Part shown: positions 31,663-43,556 of the stretch, one piece after another | Position numbering within the stretch: the first letter of the stretch is position 1 | Layout: the number at the start of each line of letters is the position of its first letter | Assembly: GCF_052324685.1 (NCBI RefSeq) | Contig: NW_027506898.1 | Span: 62,001 to 126,000, forward strand | Direction: 5' to 3' | Length of the DNA stretch: 64,000 bases | From: Brachyhypopomus gauderio | Taxonomy: Eukaryota; Chordata; Actinopteri; Gymnotiformes; Hypopomidae | The notes under the pieces: model-generated | What the model was told of the DNA's origin: nothing | Seen by the model: only the letters and a program-made list of their open reading frames with translations | Database searches by the model: none | Made by a program: the position numbers and the translations under genes

Positions 31663-31951
31663 TTGATGATAGTCTTTTGGATCAGATATGAGGCGGATTA
31701 GTGTTATTTTGGGTCTCTCAAATGCCAACTTGTATGGTGGAGATCAGAAAGTCTTGTCGGACGGTGTGGACTCTTGACATGTGCAAGCCCTTATTGTTGA
31801 GTACTCATATAGTACGAATCACATGTTTAAGGTGACACATTCTAACAGAGATTTGGCATGTAGTGTGTGAAAAGAATTATGGAGGCGTCAGGGTCAAAAA
31901 ACATGCACCAATTTTCTTTTTCACTATCGAGCATGACTGAAATGCCTATAA

Positions 31952-32024
31952 TGGAGAATGTGGGCATCGATCTCACTACCTCTCGCATGCTAAGCGAGCG
32001 CTCTACCACTTGAGCTAATTCACC
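31952..32024 (-). tRNA. tRNA-Ala-AGC: tRNA-Ala(AGC)-like, T3/A52 family, unit 42
   Basis: G3 to T and G52 to A; counterpart of 45022 in the duplicated block. 5' flank tacgagg. Confidence 0.85.
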
Positions 32025-32357
32025 TACGAGGCTCAGTGTTCTTGTTGTTCAGATCCTGGACAAAAGCTCAAGTCCAAACTGAGAGTGCAAAGCTCTACAG
32101 ACACTGCAATTGATGATTTTTACATTTCTTTACTGTGAACAGCTGCATGGACTTGCATTTTAGCAGTGGCTCAAAGGTTGAGTAGATTTAATTTGATCGT
32201 TGACCGCCAATCAACCAAGAAGAGAAGGAAACTGGAGGTGTCAACTAATGTCTGTGCTTGGTCGATTACCGCAGACATCCCTCCTCATACCATTTGTATA
32301 CTTTCATGGAACAGGCCTACCTCAGCCACACAACTTGCAGAAAGCCTCCATCATGTA

Positions 32358-32431
32358 GGCCGGTTAGCTCAGCTGGTTAGAGCGTGGTGCTAATAACGCC
32401 AAGGTCATGGGTTCGATCCCCATACGGGCCA
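32358..32431 (+). tRNA. tRNA-Ile-AAT: tRNA-Ile(AAT), unit 43
   Basis: Consensus gene body; 5' flank cctccatc. Confidence 0.98.
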
Positions 32432-32720
32432 TTGATGATAGTCTTTTGGATCAGATATGAGGCGGATTAGTGTTATTTTGGGTCTCTCAAATGCCAACTT
32501 GTATGGTGGAGATCAGAAAGTCTTGTCGGACGGTGTGGACTTTTGACATGTGCAAGCCCTTATTGTTGAGTACTCATATAGTACGAATCACATGTTTAAG
32601 GTGACACATTCTAACAGAGATTTGGCATGTAGTGTGTGAAAAGAATTATGGAAGCGTCAGGGTCAAAAAACATGCACCAATTTTCTTTTTCACTATCGAG
32701 CATGACTGAAATGCCTATAA

Positions 32721-32793
32721 TGGAGAATGTGGGCATCGATCCCACTACCTCTCGCATGCTAAGCGAGCGCTCTACCACTTGAGCTAATTCCCC
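32721..32793 (-). tRNA. tRNA-Ala-AGC: tRNA-Ala(AGC), unit 43
   Basis: Consensus gene body; 5' flank ttgtagg. Confidence 0.98.
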
Positions 32794-33126
32794 TTGTAGG
32801 CTCAGTGCTCTTGTTGTTCAGATCCTGGACAAAAGCTCAAGTCCAAACTGAGAGTGCAAAGCTCTACAGACACTGCAATTGATGATTTTTACATTTCTTT
32901 ACTGTGAACAGCTGCATGGACTTGCATTTTAGCAGTGGCTCAAAGGTTGAGTAGATTTAATTTGATCGTTGACCGCCAATCAACCAAGAAGAGAAGGAAA
33001 CTGGAGGTGTCAACTAATGTCTGTGCTTGGTCGATTACCGCAGACATCCCTCCTCATACCATTTGTATACTTTCATGGAACAGGCCTACCTCAGCCACAC
33101 AACTTGCAGAAAGACTCCATCATGTA

Positions 33127-33200
33127 GGCCGGTTAGCTCAGCTGGTTAGAGAGTGGTGCTAATAATGCCAAGGTCATGGGTTCGATCCCCATACGGGCCA
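33127..33200 (+). tRNA. tRNA-Ile-AAT: tRNA-Ile(AAT), A25/T39 family, unit 44
   Basis: A25/T39 type; matched by 46197 in the duplicated block. 5' flank actccatc. Confidence 0.88.
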
Positions 33201-33489
33201 TTGATGATAGTCTTTTGGATCAGATATGAGGCGGATTAGTGTTATTTTGGGTCTCTCAAATGCCAACTTGTATGGTGGAGATCAGAAAGTCTTGTCGGAC
33301 GGTGTGGACTCTTGACATGTGCAAGTCCTTATTGTTGAGTACTCATATAGTACGAATCACATGTTTAAGGTGACACATTCTAACAGAGATTTGGCATGTA
33401 GTGTGTGAAAAGAATTATGGAAGCGTCAGGGTCAAAAAACATGCACCAATTTTCTTTTTCACTATCGAGCATGACTGAAATGCCTATAA

Positions 33490-33562
33490 TGGAGAATGTG
33501 GGCATCGATCCCACTACCTCTCGCATGCTAAGCGAGCGCTCTACCACTTGAGCTAATTCCCC
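33490..33562 (-). tRNA. tRNA-Ala-AGC: tRNA-Ala(AGC), unit 44
   Basis: Consensus gene body; 5' flank ttgtagg. Confidence 0.98.
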
Positions 33563-33895
33563 TTGTAGGCTCAGTGCTCTTGTTGTTCAGATCCTGGACA
33601 AAAGCTCAAGTCCAAACTGAGAGTGCAAAGCTCTACAGACACTGCAATTGATGATTTTTACATTTCTTTACTGTGAACAGCTGCATGGACTTGCATTTTA
33701 GCAGTGGCTCAAAGGTTGAGTAGATTTAATTTGATCGTTGACCGCCAATCAACCAAGAAGAGAAGGAAACTGGAGGTGTCAACTAATGTCTGTGCTTGGT
33801 CGATTACCGCAGACATCCCTCCTCATACCATTTGTATACTTTCATGGAACAGGCCTACCTCAGCCACACAACTTGCAGAAAGACTCCATCATGTA

Positions 33896-33969
33896 GGCCG
33901 GTTAGCTCAGCTGGTTAGAGCGTGGTGCTAATAACGCCAAGGTCATGGGTTCGATCCCCATACGGGCCT
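33896..33969 (+). tRNA. tRNA-Ile-AAT: tRNA-Ile(AAT), discriminator T73, unit 45
   Basis: A73 to T with an otherwise consensus body. A73 is an isoleucine identity base, so charging should suffer. Matched by 46966. 5' flank actccatc. Confidence 0.9.
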
Positions 33970-34258
33970 TTGATGATAGTCTTTTGGATCAGATATGAGG
34001 CGGATTAGTGTTATTTTGGGTCTCTCAAATGCCAACTTGTATGGTGGAGATCAGAAAGTCTTGTCGGACGGTGTGGACTTTTGACATGTGCAAGCCCTTA
34101 TTGTTGAGTACTCATATAGTACGAATCACATGTTTAAGGTGACACATTCTAACAGAGATTTGGCATGTAGTGTGTGAAAAGAATTATGGAAGCGTCAGGG
34201 TCAAAAAACATGCACCAATTTTCTTTTTCACTATCGAGCATGACTGAAATGCCTATAA

Positions 34259-34331
34259 TGGAGAATGTGGGCATCGATCCCACTACCTCTCGCATGCTAA
34301 GCGAGCGCTCTACCACTTGAGCTAATTCCCC
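34259..34331 (-). tRNA. tRNA-Ala-AGC: tRNA-Ala(AGC), unit 45
   Basis: Consensus gene body; 5' flank ttgtagg. Confidence 0.98.
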
Positions 34332-34664
34332 TTGTAGGCTCAGTGCTCTTGTTGTTCAGATCCTGGACAAAAGCTCAAGTCCAAACTGAGAGTGCAAAGC
34401 TCTACAGACACTGCAATTGATGATTTTTACATTTCTTTACTGTGAACAGCTGCATGGACTTGCATTTGAGCAGTGGCTCAAAGGTTGAGTAGATTTAATT
34501 TGATCGTTGACCGCCAATCAACCAAGAAGAGAAGGAAACTGGAGGTGTCAACTAATGTCTGTGCTTGGTCGATTACCGCAGACATCCCTCCTCATACCAT
34601 TTGTATACTTTCATGGAACAGGCCTACCTCAGCCACACAACTTGCAGAAAGCCTCCATCATGTA

Positions 34665-34738
34665 GGCCGGTTAGCTCAGCTGGTTAGAGAGTGGTGCTAA
34701 TAATGCCAAGGTCATGGGTTCGATCCCCATACGGGCCA
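34665..34738 (+). tRNA. tRNA-Ile-AAT: tRNA-Ile(AAT), A25/T39 family, unit 46
   Basis: A25/T39 type with the cctccatc flank; matched by 47735. Confidence 0.88.
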
Positions 34739-35025
34739 TTGATGATAGTCTTTTGGATCAGATATGAGGCGGATTAGTGTTATTTTGGGTCTCTCAAATG
34801 CCAACTTGTATGGTGGAGATCAGAAAGTCTTGTCGGACGGTGTGGACTCTTGACGTGCAAGCCCTTATTGTTGAGTACTCATATAGTACGAATCACATGT
34901 TTAAGGTGACACATTCTAACAGAGATTTGGCATGTAGTGTGTGAAAAGAATTATGGAAGCGTCAGGGTCAAAAAACATGCACCAATTTTCTTTTTCACTA
35001 TCGAGCATGACTGAAATGCCTATAA

Positions 35026-35098
35026 TGGAGAATGTGGGCATCGATCCCACTACCTCTCGCATGCTAAGCGAGCGCTCTACCACTTGAGCTAATTCCCC
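35026..35098 (-). tRNA. tRNA-Ala-AGC: tRNA-Ala(AGC), unit 46
   Basis: Consensus gene body; 5' flank ttgtagg. Confidence 0.98.
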
Positions 35099-35431
35099 TT
35101 GTAGGCTCAGTGCTCTTGTTGTTCAGATCCTGGACAAAAGCTCAAGTCCAAACTGAGAGTGCAAAGCTCTACAGACACTGCAATTGATGATTTTTACATT
35201 TCTTTACTGTGAACAGCTGCATGGACTTGCATTTTAGCAGTGGCTCAAAGGTTGAGTAGATTTAATTTGATCGTTGACCGCCAATCAACCAAGAAGAGAA
35301 GGAAACTGGAGGTGTCAACTAATGTCTGTGCTTGGTCGATTACCGCAGACATCCCTCCTCATACCATTTGTATACTTTCATGGAACAGGCCTACCTCAGC
35401 CACACAACTTGCAGAAAGCCTCCATCATGTA

Positions 35432-35505
35432 GGCCGGTTAGCTCAGCTGGTTAGAGCGTGGTGCTAATAACGCCAAGGTCATGGGTTCGATCCCCATACG
35501 GGCCA
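35432..35505 (+). tRNA. tRNA-Ile-AAT: tRNA-Ile(AAT), unit 47
   Basis: Consensus gene body; 5' flank cctccatc. Only 767 bp after the previous copy. Confidence 0.98.
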
Positions 35506-35794
35506 TTGATGATAGTCTTTTGGATCAGATATGAGGCGGATTAGTGTTATTTTGGGTCTCTCAAATTCCAACTTGTATGGTGGAGATCAGAAAGTCTTGT
35601 CGGACGGTGTGGACTCTTGACATGTGCGAGCCCTTATTGTTGAGTACTCATATAGTACGAATCACATGTTTAAGGTGACACATTCTAACAGAGATTTGGC
35701 ATGTAGTGTGTGAAAAGAATTATGGAAGCGTCAGGGTCAAAAAACATGCACCAATTTTCTTTTTCACTATCGAGCATGACTGAAATGCCTATAA

Positions 35795-35867
35795 TGGAGA
35801 ATGTGGGCATCGATCCCACTACCTCTCGCATGCTAAGCGAGCGCTCTACCACTTGAGCTAATTCCCC
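35795..35867 (-). tRNA. tRNA-Ala-AGC: tRNA-Ala(AGC), unit 47
   Basis: Consensus gene body; 5' flank tactagg. Confidence 0.98.
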
Positions 35868-36200
35868 TACTAGGCTCAGTGCTCTTGTTGTTCAGATCCT
35901 GGACAAAAGCTCAAGTCCAAACTGAGAGTGCAAAGCTCTACAGACACTGCAATTGATGATTTTTACATTTCTTTACTGTGAACAGCTGCATGGACTTGCA
36001 TTTTAGCAGTGGCTCAAAGGTTGAGTAGATTTAATTTGATCGTTGACCGCCAATCAACCAAGAAGAGAAGGAAACTGGAGGTGTCAACTAATGTCTGTGC
36101 TTGGTCGATTACCGCAGACATCCCTCCTCATACCATTTGTATACTTTCATGGAACAGGCCTACCTCAGCCACACAACTTGCAGAAAGCCTCCATCATGTA

Positions 36201-36274
36201 GGCCGGTTAGCTCAGCTGGTTAGAGCGTGGTGCTAATAACGCCAAGGTCATGGGTTCGATCCCCATACGGGCCA
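36201..36274 (+). tRNA. tRNA-Ile-AAT: tRNA-Ile(AAT), unit 48
   Basis: Consensus gene body; 5' flank cctccatc. Confidence 0.98.
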
Positions 36275-36563
36275 TTGATGATAGTCTTTTGGATCAGATA
36301 TGAGGCGGATTAGTGTTATTTTGGGTCTCTCAAATGCCAACTTGTATGGTGGAGATCAGAAAGTCTTGTCGGACGGTGTGGACTCTTGACATGTGCAAGC
36401 CCTTATTGTTGAGTACTCATATAGTACGAATCACATGTTTAAGGTGACACATTCTAACAGAGATTTGGCATGTAGTGTGTGAAAAGAATTATGGAAGTGT
36501 CAGGGTCAAAAAACATGCACCAATTTTCTTTTTCACTATCGAGCATGACTGAAATGCCTATAA

Positions 36564-36636
36564 TGGAGAATGTGGGCATCGATCCCACTACCTCTCGCAT
36601 GCTAAGCGAGCGCTCTACCACTTGAGCTAATTCCCC
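36564..36636 (-). tRNA. tRNA-Ala-AGC: tRNA-Ala(AGC), unit 48
   Basis: Consensus gene body; 5' flank ttgtagg. Confidence 0.98.
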
Positions 36637-36969
36637 TTGTAGGCTCAGTGCTCTTGTTGTTCAGATCCTGGACAAAAGCTCAAGTCCAAACTGAGAGTGC
36701 AAAGCTCTACAGACACTGCAATTGATGATTTTTACATTTCTTTACTGTGAACAGCTGCATGGACTTGCATTTTAGCAGTGGCTCAAAGGTTGAGTAGATT
36801 TAATTTGATCGTTGACCGCCAATCAACCAAGAAGAGAAGGAAACTGGAGGTGTCAACTAATGTCTGTGCTTGGTCGATTACCGCAGACATCCCTCCTCAT
36901 ACCATTTGTATACTTTCATGGAACAGGCCTACCTCAGCCACACAACTTGCAGAAAGACTCCATCATGTA

Positions 36970-37043
36970 GGCCGGTTAGCTCAGCTGGTTAGAGCGTGGT
37001 GCTAATAACGCCAAGGTCATAGGTTCGATCCCCATACGGGCCA
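36970..37043 (+). tRNA. tRNA-Ile-AAT: tRNA-Ile(AAT), A51 variant, unit 49
   Basis: G51 to A gives an A-C mismatch in the T stem; shared with 50042. 5' flank actccatc. Confidence 0.92.
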
Positions 37044-37332
37044 TTGATGATAGTCTTTTGGATCAGATATGAGGCGGATTAGTGTTATTTTGGGTCTCTC
37101 AAATGCCAACTTGTATGGTGGAGATCAGAAAGTCTTGTCGGACGGTGTGGACTCTTGACATGTGCGAGCCCTTATTGTTGAGTACTCATATAGTACGAAT
37201 CACATGTTTAAGGTGACACATTCTAACAGAGATTTGGCATGTAGTGTGTGAAAAGAATTATGGAAGCGTCAGGGTCAAAAAACATGCACCAATTTTCTTT
37301 TTCACTATCGAGCATGACTGAAATGCCTATAA

Positions 37333-37405
37333 TGGAGAATGTGGGCATCGATCCCACTACCTCTCGCATGCTAAGCGAGCGCTCTACCACTTGAGCTAAT
37401 TCCCC
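37333..37405 (-). tRNA. tRNA-Ala-AGC: tRNA-Ala(AGC), unit 49
   Basis: Consensus gene body; 5' flank taggaag, found only here and at 50405. Confidence 0.98.
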
Positions 37406-37738
37406 TAGGAAGCTCAGTGCTCTTGTTGTTCAGATCCTGGACAAAAGCTCAAGTCCAAACTGAGAGTGCAAAGCTCTACAGACACTGCAATTGATGATTT
37501 TTACATTTCTTTACTGTGAACAGCTGCATGGACTTGCATTTTAGCAGTGGCTCAAAGGTTGAGTAGATTTAATTTGATCGTTGACCGCCAATCAACCAAG
37601 AAGAGAAGGAAACTGGAGGTGTCAACTAATGTCTGTGCTTGGTCGATTACCGCAGACATCCCTCCTCATACCATTTGTATACTTTCATGGAACAGGCCTA
37701 CCTCAGCCACACAACTTGCAGAAAGCCTCCATCATGTA

Positions 37739-37812
37739 GGCCGGTTAGCTCAGCTGGTTAGAGCGTGGTGCTAATAACGCCAAGGTCATGGGTTCGATCC
37801 CCATACGGGCCA
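37739..37812 (+). tRNA. tRNA-Ile-AAT: tRNA-Ile(AAT), unit 50
   Basis: Consensus gene body; 5' flank cctccatc. Confidence 0.98.
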
Positions 37813-38101
37813 TTGATGATAGTCTTTTGGATCAGATATGAGGCGGATTAGTGTTATTTTGGGTCTCTCAAATTCCAACTTGTATGGTGGAGATCAGAAA
37901 GTCTTGTCGGACGGTGTGGACTCTTGACATGTGCGAGCCCTTATTGTTGAGTACTCATATAGTACGAATCACATGTTTAAGGTGACACATTCTAACAGAG
38001 ATTTGGCATGTAGTGTGTGAAAAGAATTATGGAAGCGTCACGGTCAAAAAACATGCACCAATTTTCTTTTTCACTATCGAGCATGACTGAAATGCCTATA
38101 A

Positions 38102-38174
38102 TGGAGAATGTGGGCATCGATCCCACTACCTCTCGCATGCTAAGCGAGCGCTCTACCACTTGAGCTAATTCCCC
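38102..38174 (-). tRNA. tRNA-Ala-AGC: tRNA-Ala(AGC), unit 50
   Basis: Consensus gene body; 5' flank tactagg. Confidence 0.98.
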
Positions 38175-38507
38175 TACTAGGCTCAGTGCTCTTGTTGTTC
38201 AGATCCTGGACAAAAGCTCAAGTCCAAACTGAGAGTGCAAAGCTCTACAGACACTGCAATTGATGATTTTTACATTTCTTTACTGTGAACAGCTGCATGG
38301 ACTTGCATTTTAGCAGTGGCTCAAAGGTTGAGTAGATTTAATTTGATCGTTGACCGCCAATCAACCAAGAAGAGAAGGAAACTGGAGGTGTCAACTAATG
38401 TCTGTGCTTGGTCGATTACCGCAGACATCCCTCCTCATACCATTTGTATACTTTCATGGAACAGGCCTACCTCAGCCACACAACTTGCAGAAAGCCACCA
38501 TCATGTA

Positions 38508-38581
38508 GGCCGGTTAGCTCAGCTGGTTAGAGCGTGGTGCTAATAACGCCAAGGTCATGGGTTCGATCCCCATACGGGCCA
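38508..38581 (+). tRNA. tRNA-Ile-AAT: tRNA-Ile(AAT), unit 51
   Basis: Consensus gene body with a flank seen only here, ccaccatc. Confidence 0.98.
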
Positions 38582-38870
38582 TTGATGATAGTCTTTTGGA
38601 TCAGATATGAGGCGGATTAGTGTTGTTTTGGGTCTTTCAAATTCCAACTTGTATGGTGGAGATCAGAAAGTCTTGTCGGACGGTGTGGACTCTTGACATG
38701 TGCGAGCCCTTATTGTTGAGTACTCATATAGTACGAATCACATGTTTAAGGTGACACATTCTAACAGAGATTTGGCATGTAGTGTGTGAAAAGAATTATG
38801 GAAGCGTCAGGGTCAAAAAACATGCACCAATTTTCTTTTTCACTATCGAGCATGACTGAAATGCCTATAA

Positions 38871-38943
38871 TGGAGAATGTGGGCATCGATCCCACTACCT
38901 CTCGCATGCTAAGCGAGCGCTCTACCACTTGAGCTAATTCCCC
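38871..38943 (-). tRNA. tRNA-Ala-AGC: tRNA-Ala(AGC), unit 51
   Basis: Consensus gene body; 5' flank tactagg. Confidence 0.98.
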
Positions 38944-39276
38944 TACTAGGCTCAGTGCTCTTGTTGTTCAGATCCTGGACAAAAGCTCAAGTCCAAACTG
39001 AGAGTGCAAAGCTCTACAGACACTGCAATTGATGATTTTTACATTTCTTTACTGTGAACAGCTGCATGGACTTGCATTTTAGCAGTGGCTCAAAGGTTGA
39101 GTAGATTTAATTTGATCGTTGACCGCCAATCAACCAAGAAGAGAAGGAAACTGGAGGTGTCAACTAATGTCTGTGCTTGGTCGATTACCGCAGACATCCC
39201 TCCTCATACCATTTGTATACTTTCATGGAACAGGCCTACCTCAGCCACACAACTTGCAGAAAGCCTCCATCATGTA

Positions 39277-39350
39277 GGCCGGTTAGCTCAGCTGGTTAGA
39301 GCGTGGTGCTAATAACGCCAAGGTCATGGGTTCGATCCCCATACGGGCCA
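39277..39350 (+). tRNA. tRNA-Ile-AAT: tRNA-Ile(AAT), unit 52
   Basis: Consensus gene body; 5' flank cctccatc. Confidence 0.98.
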
Positions 39351-39639
39351 TTGATGATAGTCTTTTGGATCAGATATGAGGCGGATTAGTGTTATTTTGG
39401 GTCTCTCAAATGCCAACTTGTATGGTGGAGATCAGAAAGTCTTGTCGGACGGTGTGGACTCTTGACATGTGCAAGCCCTTATTGTTGAGTACTCATATAG
39501 TACGAATCACATGTTTAAGGTGACACATTCTAACAGAGATTTGGCATGTAGTGTGTGAAAAGAATTATGGAAGCGTTAGGGTCAAAAAACATGCACCAAT
39601 TTTCTTTTTCACTATCGAGCATGACTGAAATGCCTATAA

Positions 39640-39712
39640 TGGAGAATGTGGGCATCGATCCCACTACCTCTCGCATGCTAAGCGAGCGCTCTACCACTTG
39701 AGCTAATTCCCC
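39640..39712 (-). tRNA. tRNA-Ala-AGC: tRNA-Ala(AGC), unit 52
   Basis: Consensus gene body; 5' flank ttgtagg. Confidence 0.98.
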
Positions 39713-40045
39713 TTGTAGGCTCAGTGCTCTTGTTGTTCAGATCCTGGACAAAAGCTCAAGTCCAAACTGAGAGTGCAAAGCTCTACAGACACTGCAATTG
39801 ATGATTTTTACATTTCTTTACTGTGAACAGCTGCATGGACTTGCATTTTAGCAGTGGCTCAAAGGTTGAGTAGATTTAATTTGATCGTTGACCGCCAATC
39901 AACCAAGAAGAGAAGGAAACTGGAGGTGTCAACTAATGTCTGTGCTTGGTCGATTACCGCAGACATCCCTCCTCATACCATTTGTATACTTTCATGGAAC
40001 AGGCCTACCTCAGCCACACAACTTGCAGAACGCCTCCATCATGTA

Positions 40046-40119
40046 GGCCGGTTAGCTCAGCTGGTTAGAGCGTGGTGCTAATAACGCCAAGGTCATGGGT
40101 TCGATCCCCATACGGGCCA
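40046..40119 (+). tRNA. tRNA-Ile-AAT: tRNA-Ile(AAT), unit 53
   Basis: Consensus gene body; flank cctccatc preceded by gaacg in place of gaaag. Confidence 0.98.
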
Positions 40120-40408
40120 TTGATGATAGTCTTTTGGATCAGATATGAGGCGGATTAGTGTTATTTTGGGTCTCTCAAATGCCAACTTGTATGGTGGAGA
40201 TCAGAAAGTCTTGTCGGACGGTGTGGACTTTTGACATGTGCAAGCCCTTATTGTTGAGTACTCATATAGTACGAATCACATGTTTAAGGTGACACATTCT
40301 AACAGAGATTTGGCATGTAGTGTGTGAAAAGAATTATGGAAGCGTCAGGGTCAAAAAACATGCACCAATTTTCTTTTTCACTATCGAGCATGACTGAAAT
40401 GCCTATAA

Positions 40409-40481
40409 TGGAGAATGTGGGCATCGATCCCACTACCTCTCGCATGCTAAGCGAGCGCTCTACCACTTGAGCTAATTCCCC
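40409..40481 (-). tRNA. tRNA-Ala-AGC: tRNA-Ala(AGC), unit 53
   Basis: Consensus gene body; 5' flank ttgtagg. Confidence 0.98.
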
Positions 40482-40814
40482 TTGTAGGCTCAGTGCTCTT
40501 GTTGTTCAGATCCTGGACAAAAGCTCAAGTCCAAACTGAGAGTGCAAAGCTCTACAGACACTGCAATTGATGATTTTTACATTTCTTTACTGTGAACAGC
40601 TGCATGGACTTGCATTTTAGCAGTGGCTCAAAGGTTGAGTAGATTTAATTTGATCGTTGACCGCCAATCAACCAAGAAGAGAAGGAAACTGGAGGTGTCA
40701 ACTAATGTCTGTGCTTGGTCGATTACCGCAGACATCCCTCCTCATACCATTTGTATACTTTCATGGAACAGGCCTACCTCAGCCACACAACTTGCAGAAA
40801 GACTCCATCATGTA

Positions 40815-40888
40815 GGCCGGTTAGCTCAGCTGGTTGGAGAGTGGTGCTAATAATGCCAAGGTCATGGGTTCGATCCCCATACGGGCCA
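40815..40888 (+). tRNA. tRNA-Ile-AAT: tRNA-Ile(AAT), A25/T39 family, unit 54
   Basis: A25/T39 type with an extra A21 to G at a conserved D-loop position. 5' flank actccatc. Confidence 0.85.
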
Positions 40889-41177
40889 TTGATGATAGTC
40901 TTTTGGATCAGATATGAGGCGGATTAGTGTTATTTTGGGTCTCTCAAATGCCAACTTGTATGGTGGAGATCAGAAAGTCTTGTCGGACGGTGTGGACTCT
41001 TGACATGTGCAAGCCCTTATTGTTGAGTACTCATATAGTACGAATCACATGTTTAAGGTGACACATTCTAACAGAGATTTGGCATGTAGTGTGTGAAAAG
41101 AATTATGGAAGCGTCAGGGTCAAAAAACATGCACCAATTTTCTTTTTCACTATTGAGCATGACTGAAATGCCTATAA

Positions 41178-41250
41178 TGGAGAATGTGGGCATCGATCCC
41201 ACTACCTCTCGCATGCTAAGCCAGCGCTCTACCACTTGAGCTAATTCCCC
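41178..41250 (-). tRNA. tRNA-Ala-AGC: tRNA-Ala(AGC), G29 variant, unit 54
   Basis: C29 to G puts a G-G mismatch in the middle of the anticodon stem. 5' flank ttgtagg. Confidence 0.9.
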
Positions 41251-41583
41251 TTGTAGGCTCAGTGCTCTTGTTGTTCAGATCCTGGACAAAAGCTCAAGTC
41301 CAAACTGAGAGTGCAAAGCTCTACAGACACTGCAATTGATGATTTTTACATTTCTTTACTGTGAACAGCTGCATGGACTTGCATTTTAGCAGTGGCTCAA
41401 AGGTTGAGTAGATTTAATTTGATCGTTGACCGCCAATCAACCAAGAAGAGAAGGAAACTGGAGGTGTCAACTAATGTCTGTGCTTGGTCGATTACCGCAG
41501 ACATCCCTCCTCATACCATTTGTATACTTTCATGGAACAGGCCTACCTCAGCCACACAACTTGCAGAAAGACTCCATCATGTA

Positions 41584-41657
41584 GGCCGGTTAGCTCAGCT
41601 GGTTAGAGCGTGGTGCTAATAACGCCAAGGTCATGGGTTCGATCCCCATACGGGCCA
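41584..41657 (+). tRNA. tRNA-Ile-AAT: tRNA-Ile(AAT), unit 55
   Basis: Consensus gene body; 5' flank actccatc. Confidence 0.98.
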
Positions 41658-41945
41658 TTGATGATAGTCTTTTGGATCAGATATGAGGCGGATTAGTGTT
41701 ATTTGGGTCTCTCAAATGCCAACTTGTATGGTGGAGATCAGAAAGTCTTGTCGGACGGTGTGGACTTTTGACATGTGCAAGCCCTTATTGTTGAGTACTC
41801 ATATAGTACGAATCACATGTTTAAGGTGACACATTCTAACAGAGATTTGGCATGTAGTGTGTGAAAAGAATTATGGAGGCGTCAGGGTCAAAAAACATGC
41901 ACCAATTTTCTTTTTCACTATCGAGCATGACTGAAATGCCTATAA

Positions 41946-42018
41946 TGGAGAATGTGGGCATCGATCTCACTACCTCTCGCATGCTAAGCGAGCGCTCTAC
42001 CACTTGAGCTAATTCACC
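41946..42018 (-). tRNA. tRNA-Ala-AGC: tRNA-Ala(AGC)-like, T3/A52 family, unit 55
   Basis: G3 to T and G52 to A; counterpart of 28107 (both units also lack one T upstream). 5' flank tacgagg. Confidence 0.85.
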
Positions 42019-42351
42019 TACGAGGCTCAGTGTTCTTGTTTTTCAGATCCTGGACAAAAGCTCAAGTCCAAACTGAGAGTGCAAAGCTCTACAGACACTG
42101 CAATTGATGATTTTTACATTTCTTTACTGTGAACAGCTGCATGGACTTGCATTTTAGCAGTGGCTCAAAGGTTGAGTAGATTTAATTTGATCGGTGACCG
42201 CCAATCAACCAAGAAGAGAAGGAAACTGGAGGTGTCAACTAATGTCTGTGCTTGGTCGATTACCGCAGACATCCCTCCTCATACCATTTGTATACTTTCA
42301 TGGAACAGGCCTACCTCAGCCACACAACTTGCAGAAAGCCTCCATCATGTA

Positions 42352-42425
42352 GGCTGGTTAGCTCAGCTGGTTAGAGCGTGGTGCTAATAACGCCAAGGTC
42401 ATGGGTTCGATCCCCATACGGGCCA
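42352..42425 (+). tRNA. tRNA-Ile-AAT: tRNA-Ile(AAT), T4 variant, unit 56
   Basis: C4 to T gives a T-G acceptor pair that should be tolerated. 5' flank cctccatc. Confidence 0.95.
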
Positions 42426-42714
42426 TTGATGATAGTCTTTTGGATCAGATATGAGGCGGATTAGTGTTATTTTGGGTCTCTCAAATGCCAACTTGTATGG
42501 TGGAGATCAGAAAGTCTTGTCGGACGGTGTGGACTTTTGACATGTGCAAGCCCTTATTGTTGAGTACTCATATAGTACGAATCACATGTTTAAGGTGACA
42601 CATTCTAACAGAGATTTGGCATGTAGTGTGTGAAAAGAATTATGGAAGCGTCAGGGTCAAAAAACATGCACCAATTTTCTTTTTCACTATCGAGCATGAC
42701 TGAAATGCCTATAA

Positions 42715-42787
42715 TGGAGAATGTGGGCATCGATCCCACTACCTCTCGCATGCTAAGCGAGCGCTCTACCACTTGAGCTAATTCCCC
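42715..42787 (-). tRNA. tRNA-Ala-AGC: tRNA-Ala(AGC), unit 56
   Basis: Consensus gene body; 5' flank ttgtagg. Confidence 0.98.
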
Positions 42788-43120
42788 TTGTAGGCTCAGT
42801 GCTCTTGTTGTTCAGATCCTGGACAAAAGCTCAAGTCCAAACTGAGAGTGCAAAGCTCTACAGACACTGCAATTGATGATTTTTACATTTCTTTACTGTG
42901 AACAGCTGCATGGACTTGCATTTTAGCAGTGGCTCAAAGGTTGAGTAGATTTAATTTGATCGTTGACCGCCAATCAACCAAGACGAGAAGGAAACTGGAG
43001 GTGTCAACTAATGTCTGTGCTTGGTCGATTACCGCAGACATCCCTCCTCATACCATTTGTATACTTTCATGGAACAGGCCTACCTCAGCCACACAACTTG
43101 CAGAAAGACTCCATCATGTA

Positions 43121-43194
43121 GGCCGGTTAGCTCAGCTGGTTAGAGCGTGGTGCTAATAACGCCAAGGTCATGGGTTCGATCCCCATACGGGCCA
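43121..43194 (+). tRNA. tRNA-Ile-AAT: tRNA-Ile(AAT), unit 57
   Basis: Consensus gene body; 5' flank actccatc. Confidence 0.98.
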
Positions 43195-43483
43195 TTGATG
43201 ATAGTCTTTTGGATCAGATATGAGGCGGATTAGTGTTATTTTGGGTCTCTCAAATGCCAACTTGTATGGTGGAGATCAGAAAGTCTTGTCGGACGGTGTG
43301 GACTTTTGACATGTGCAAGCCCTTATTGTTGAGTACTCATATAGTACGAATCACATGTTTAAGGTGACACATTCTAACAGAGATTTGGCATGTAGTGTGT
43401 GAAAAGAATTATGGAAGCGTCAGGGTCAAAAAACATGCACCAATTTTCTTTTTCACTATCGAGCATGACTGAAATGCCTATAA

Positions 43484-43556
43484 TGGAGAATGTGGGCATC
43501 GATCCCACTACCTCTCGCATGCTAAGCGAGCGCTCTACCACTTGAGCTAATTCCCC
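43484..43556 (-). tRNA. tRNA-Ala-AGC: tRNA-Ala(AGC), unit 57
   Basis: Consensus gene body; 5' flank ttgtagg. Confidence 0.98.

Larger units (their letters stand above)
27553..39312. repeat. Left copy of an internal segmental duplication
   Basis: About 15-16 units whose private markers recur in order in the block at 41.4-52.4 kb. Shared markers include the missing T before the 28107 Ala gene, T3/A52 Ala genes, gtgagg, Ile T73 at 33969, gcatttgag near 34463, Ile A51 at 36970, the taggaag flank at 37406 and the ggtctttc change near 38632. Ends are approximate. Confidence 0.85.

Noticed and set aside
40715-40927. 70-codon frames here and at 58401, 59170, 59939 and 62246
   Set aside because: They run across the tRNA-Ile gene in another frame and appear only where an Ile variant removes a stop. 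Shadow frames.
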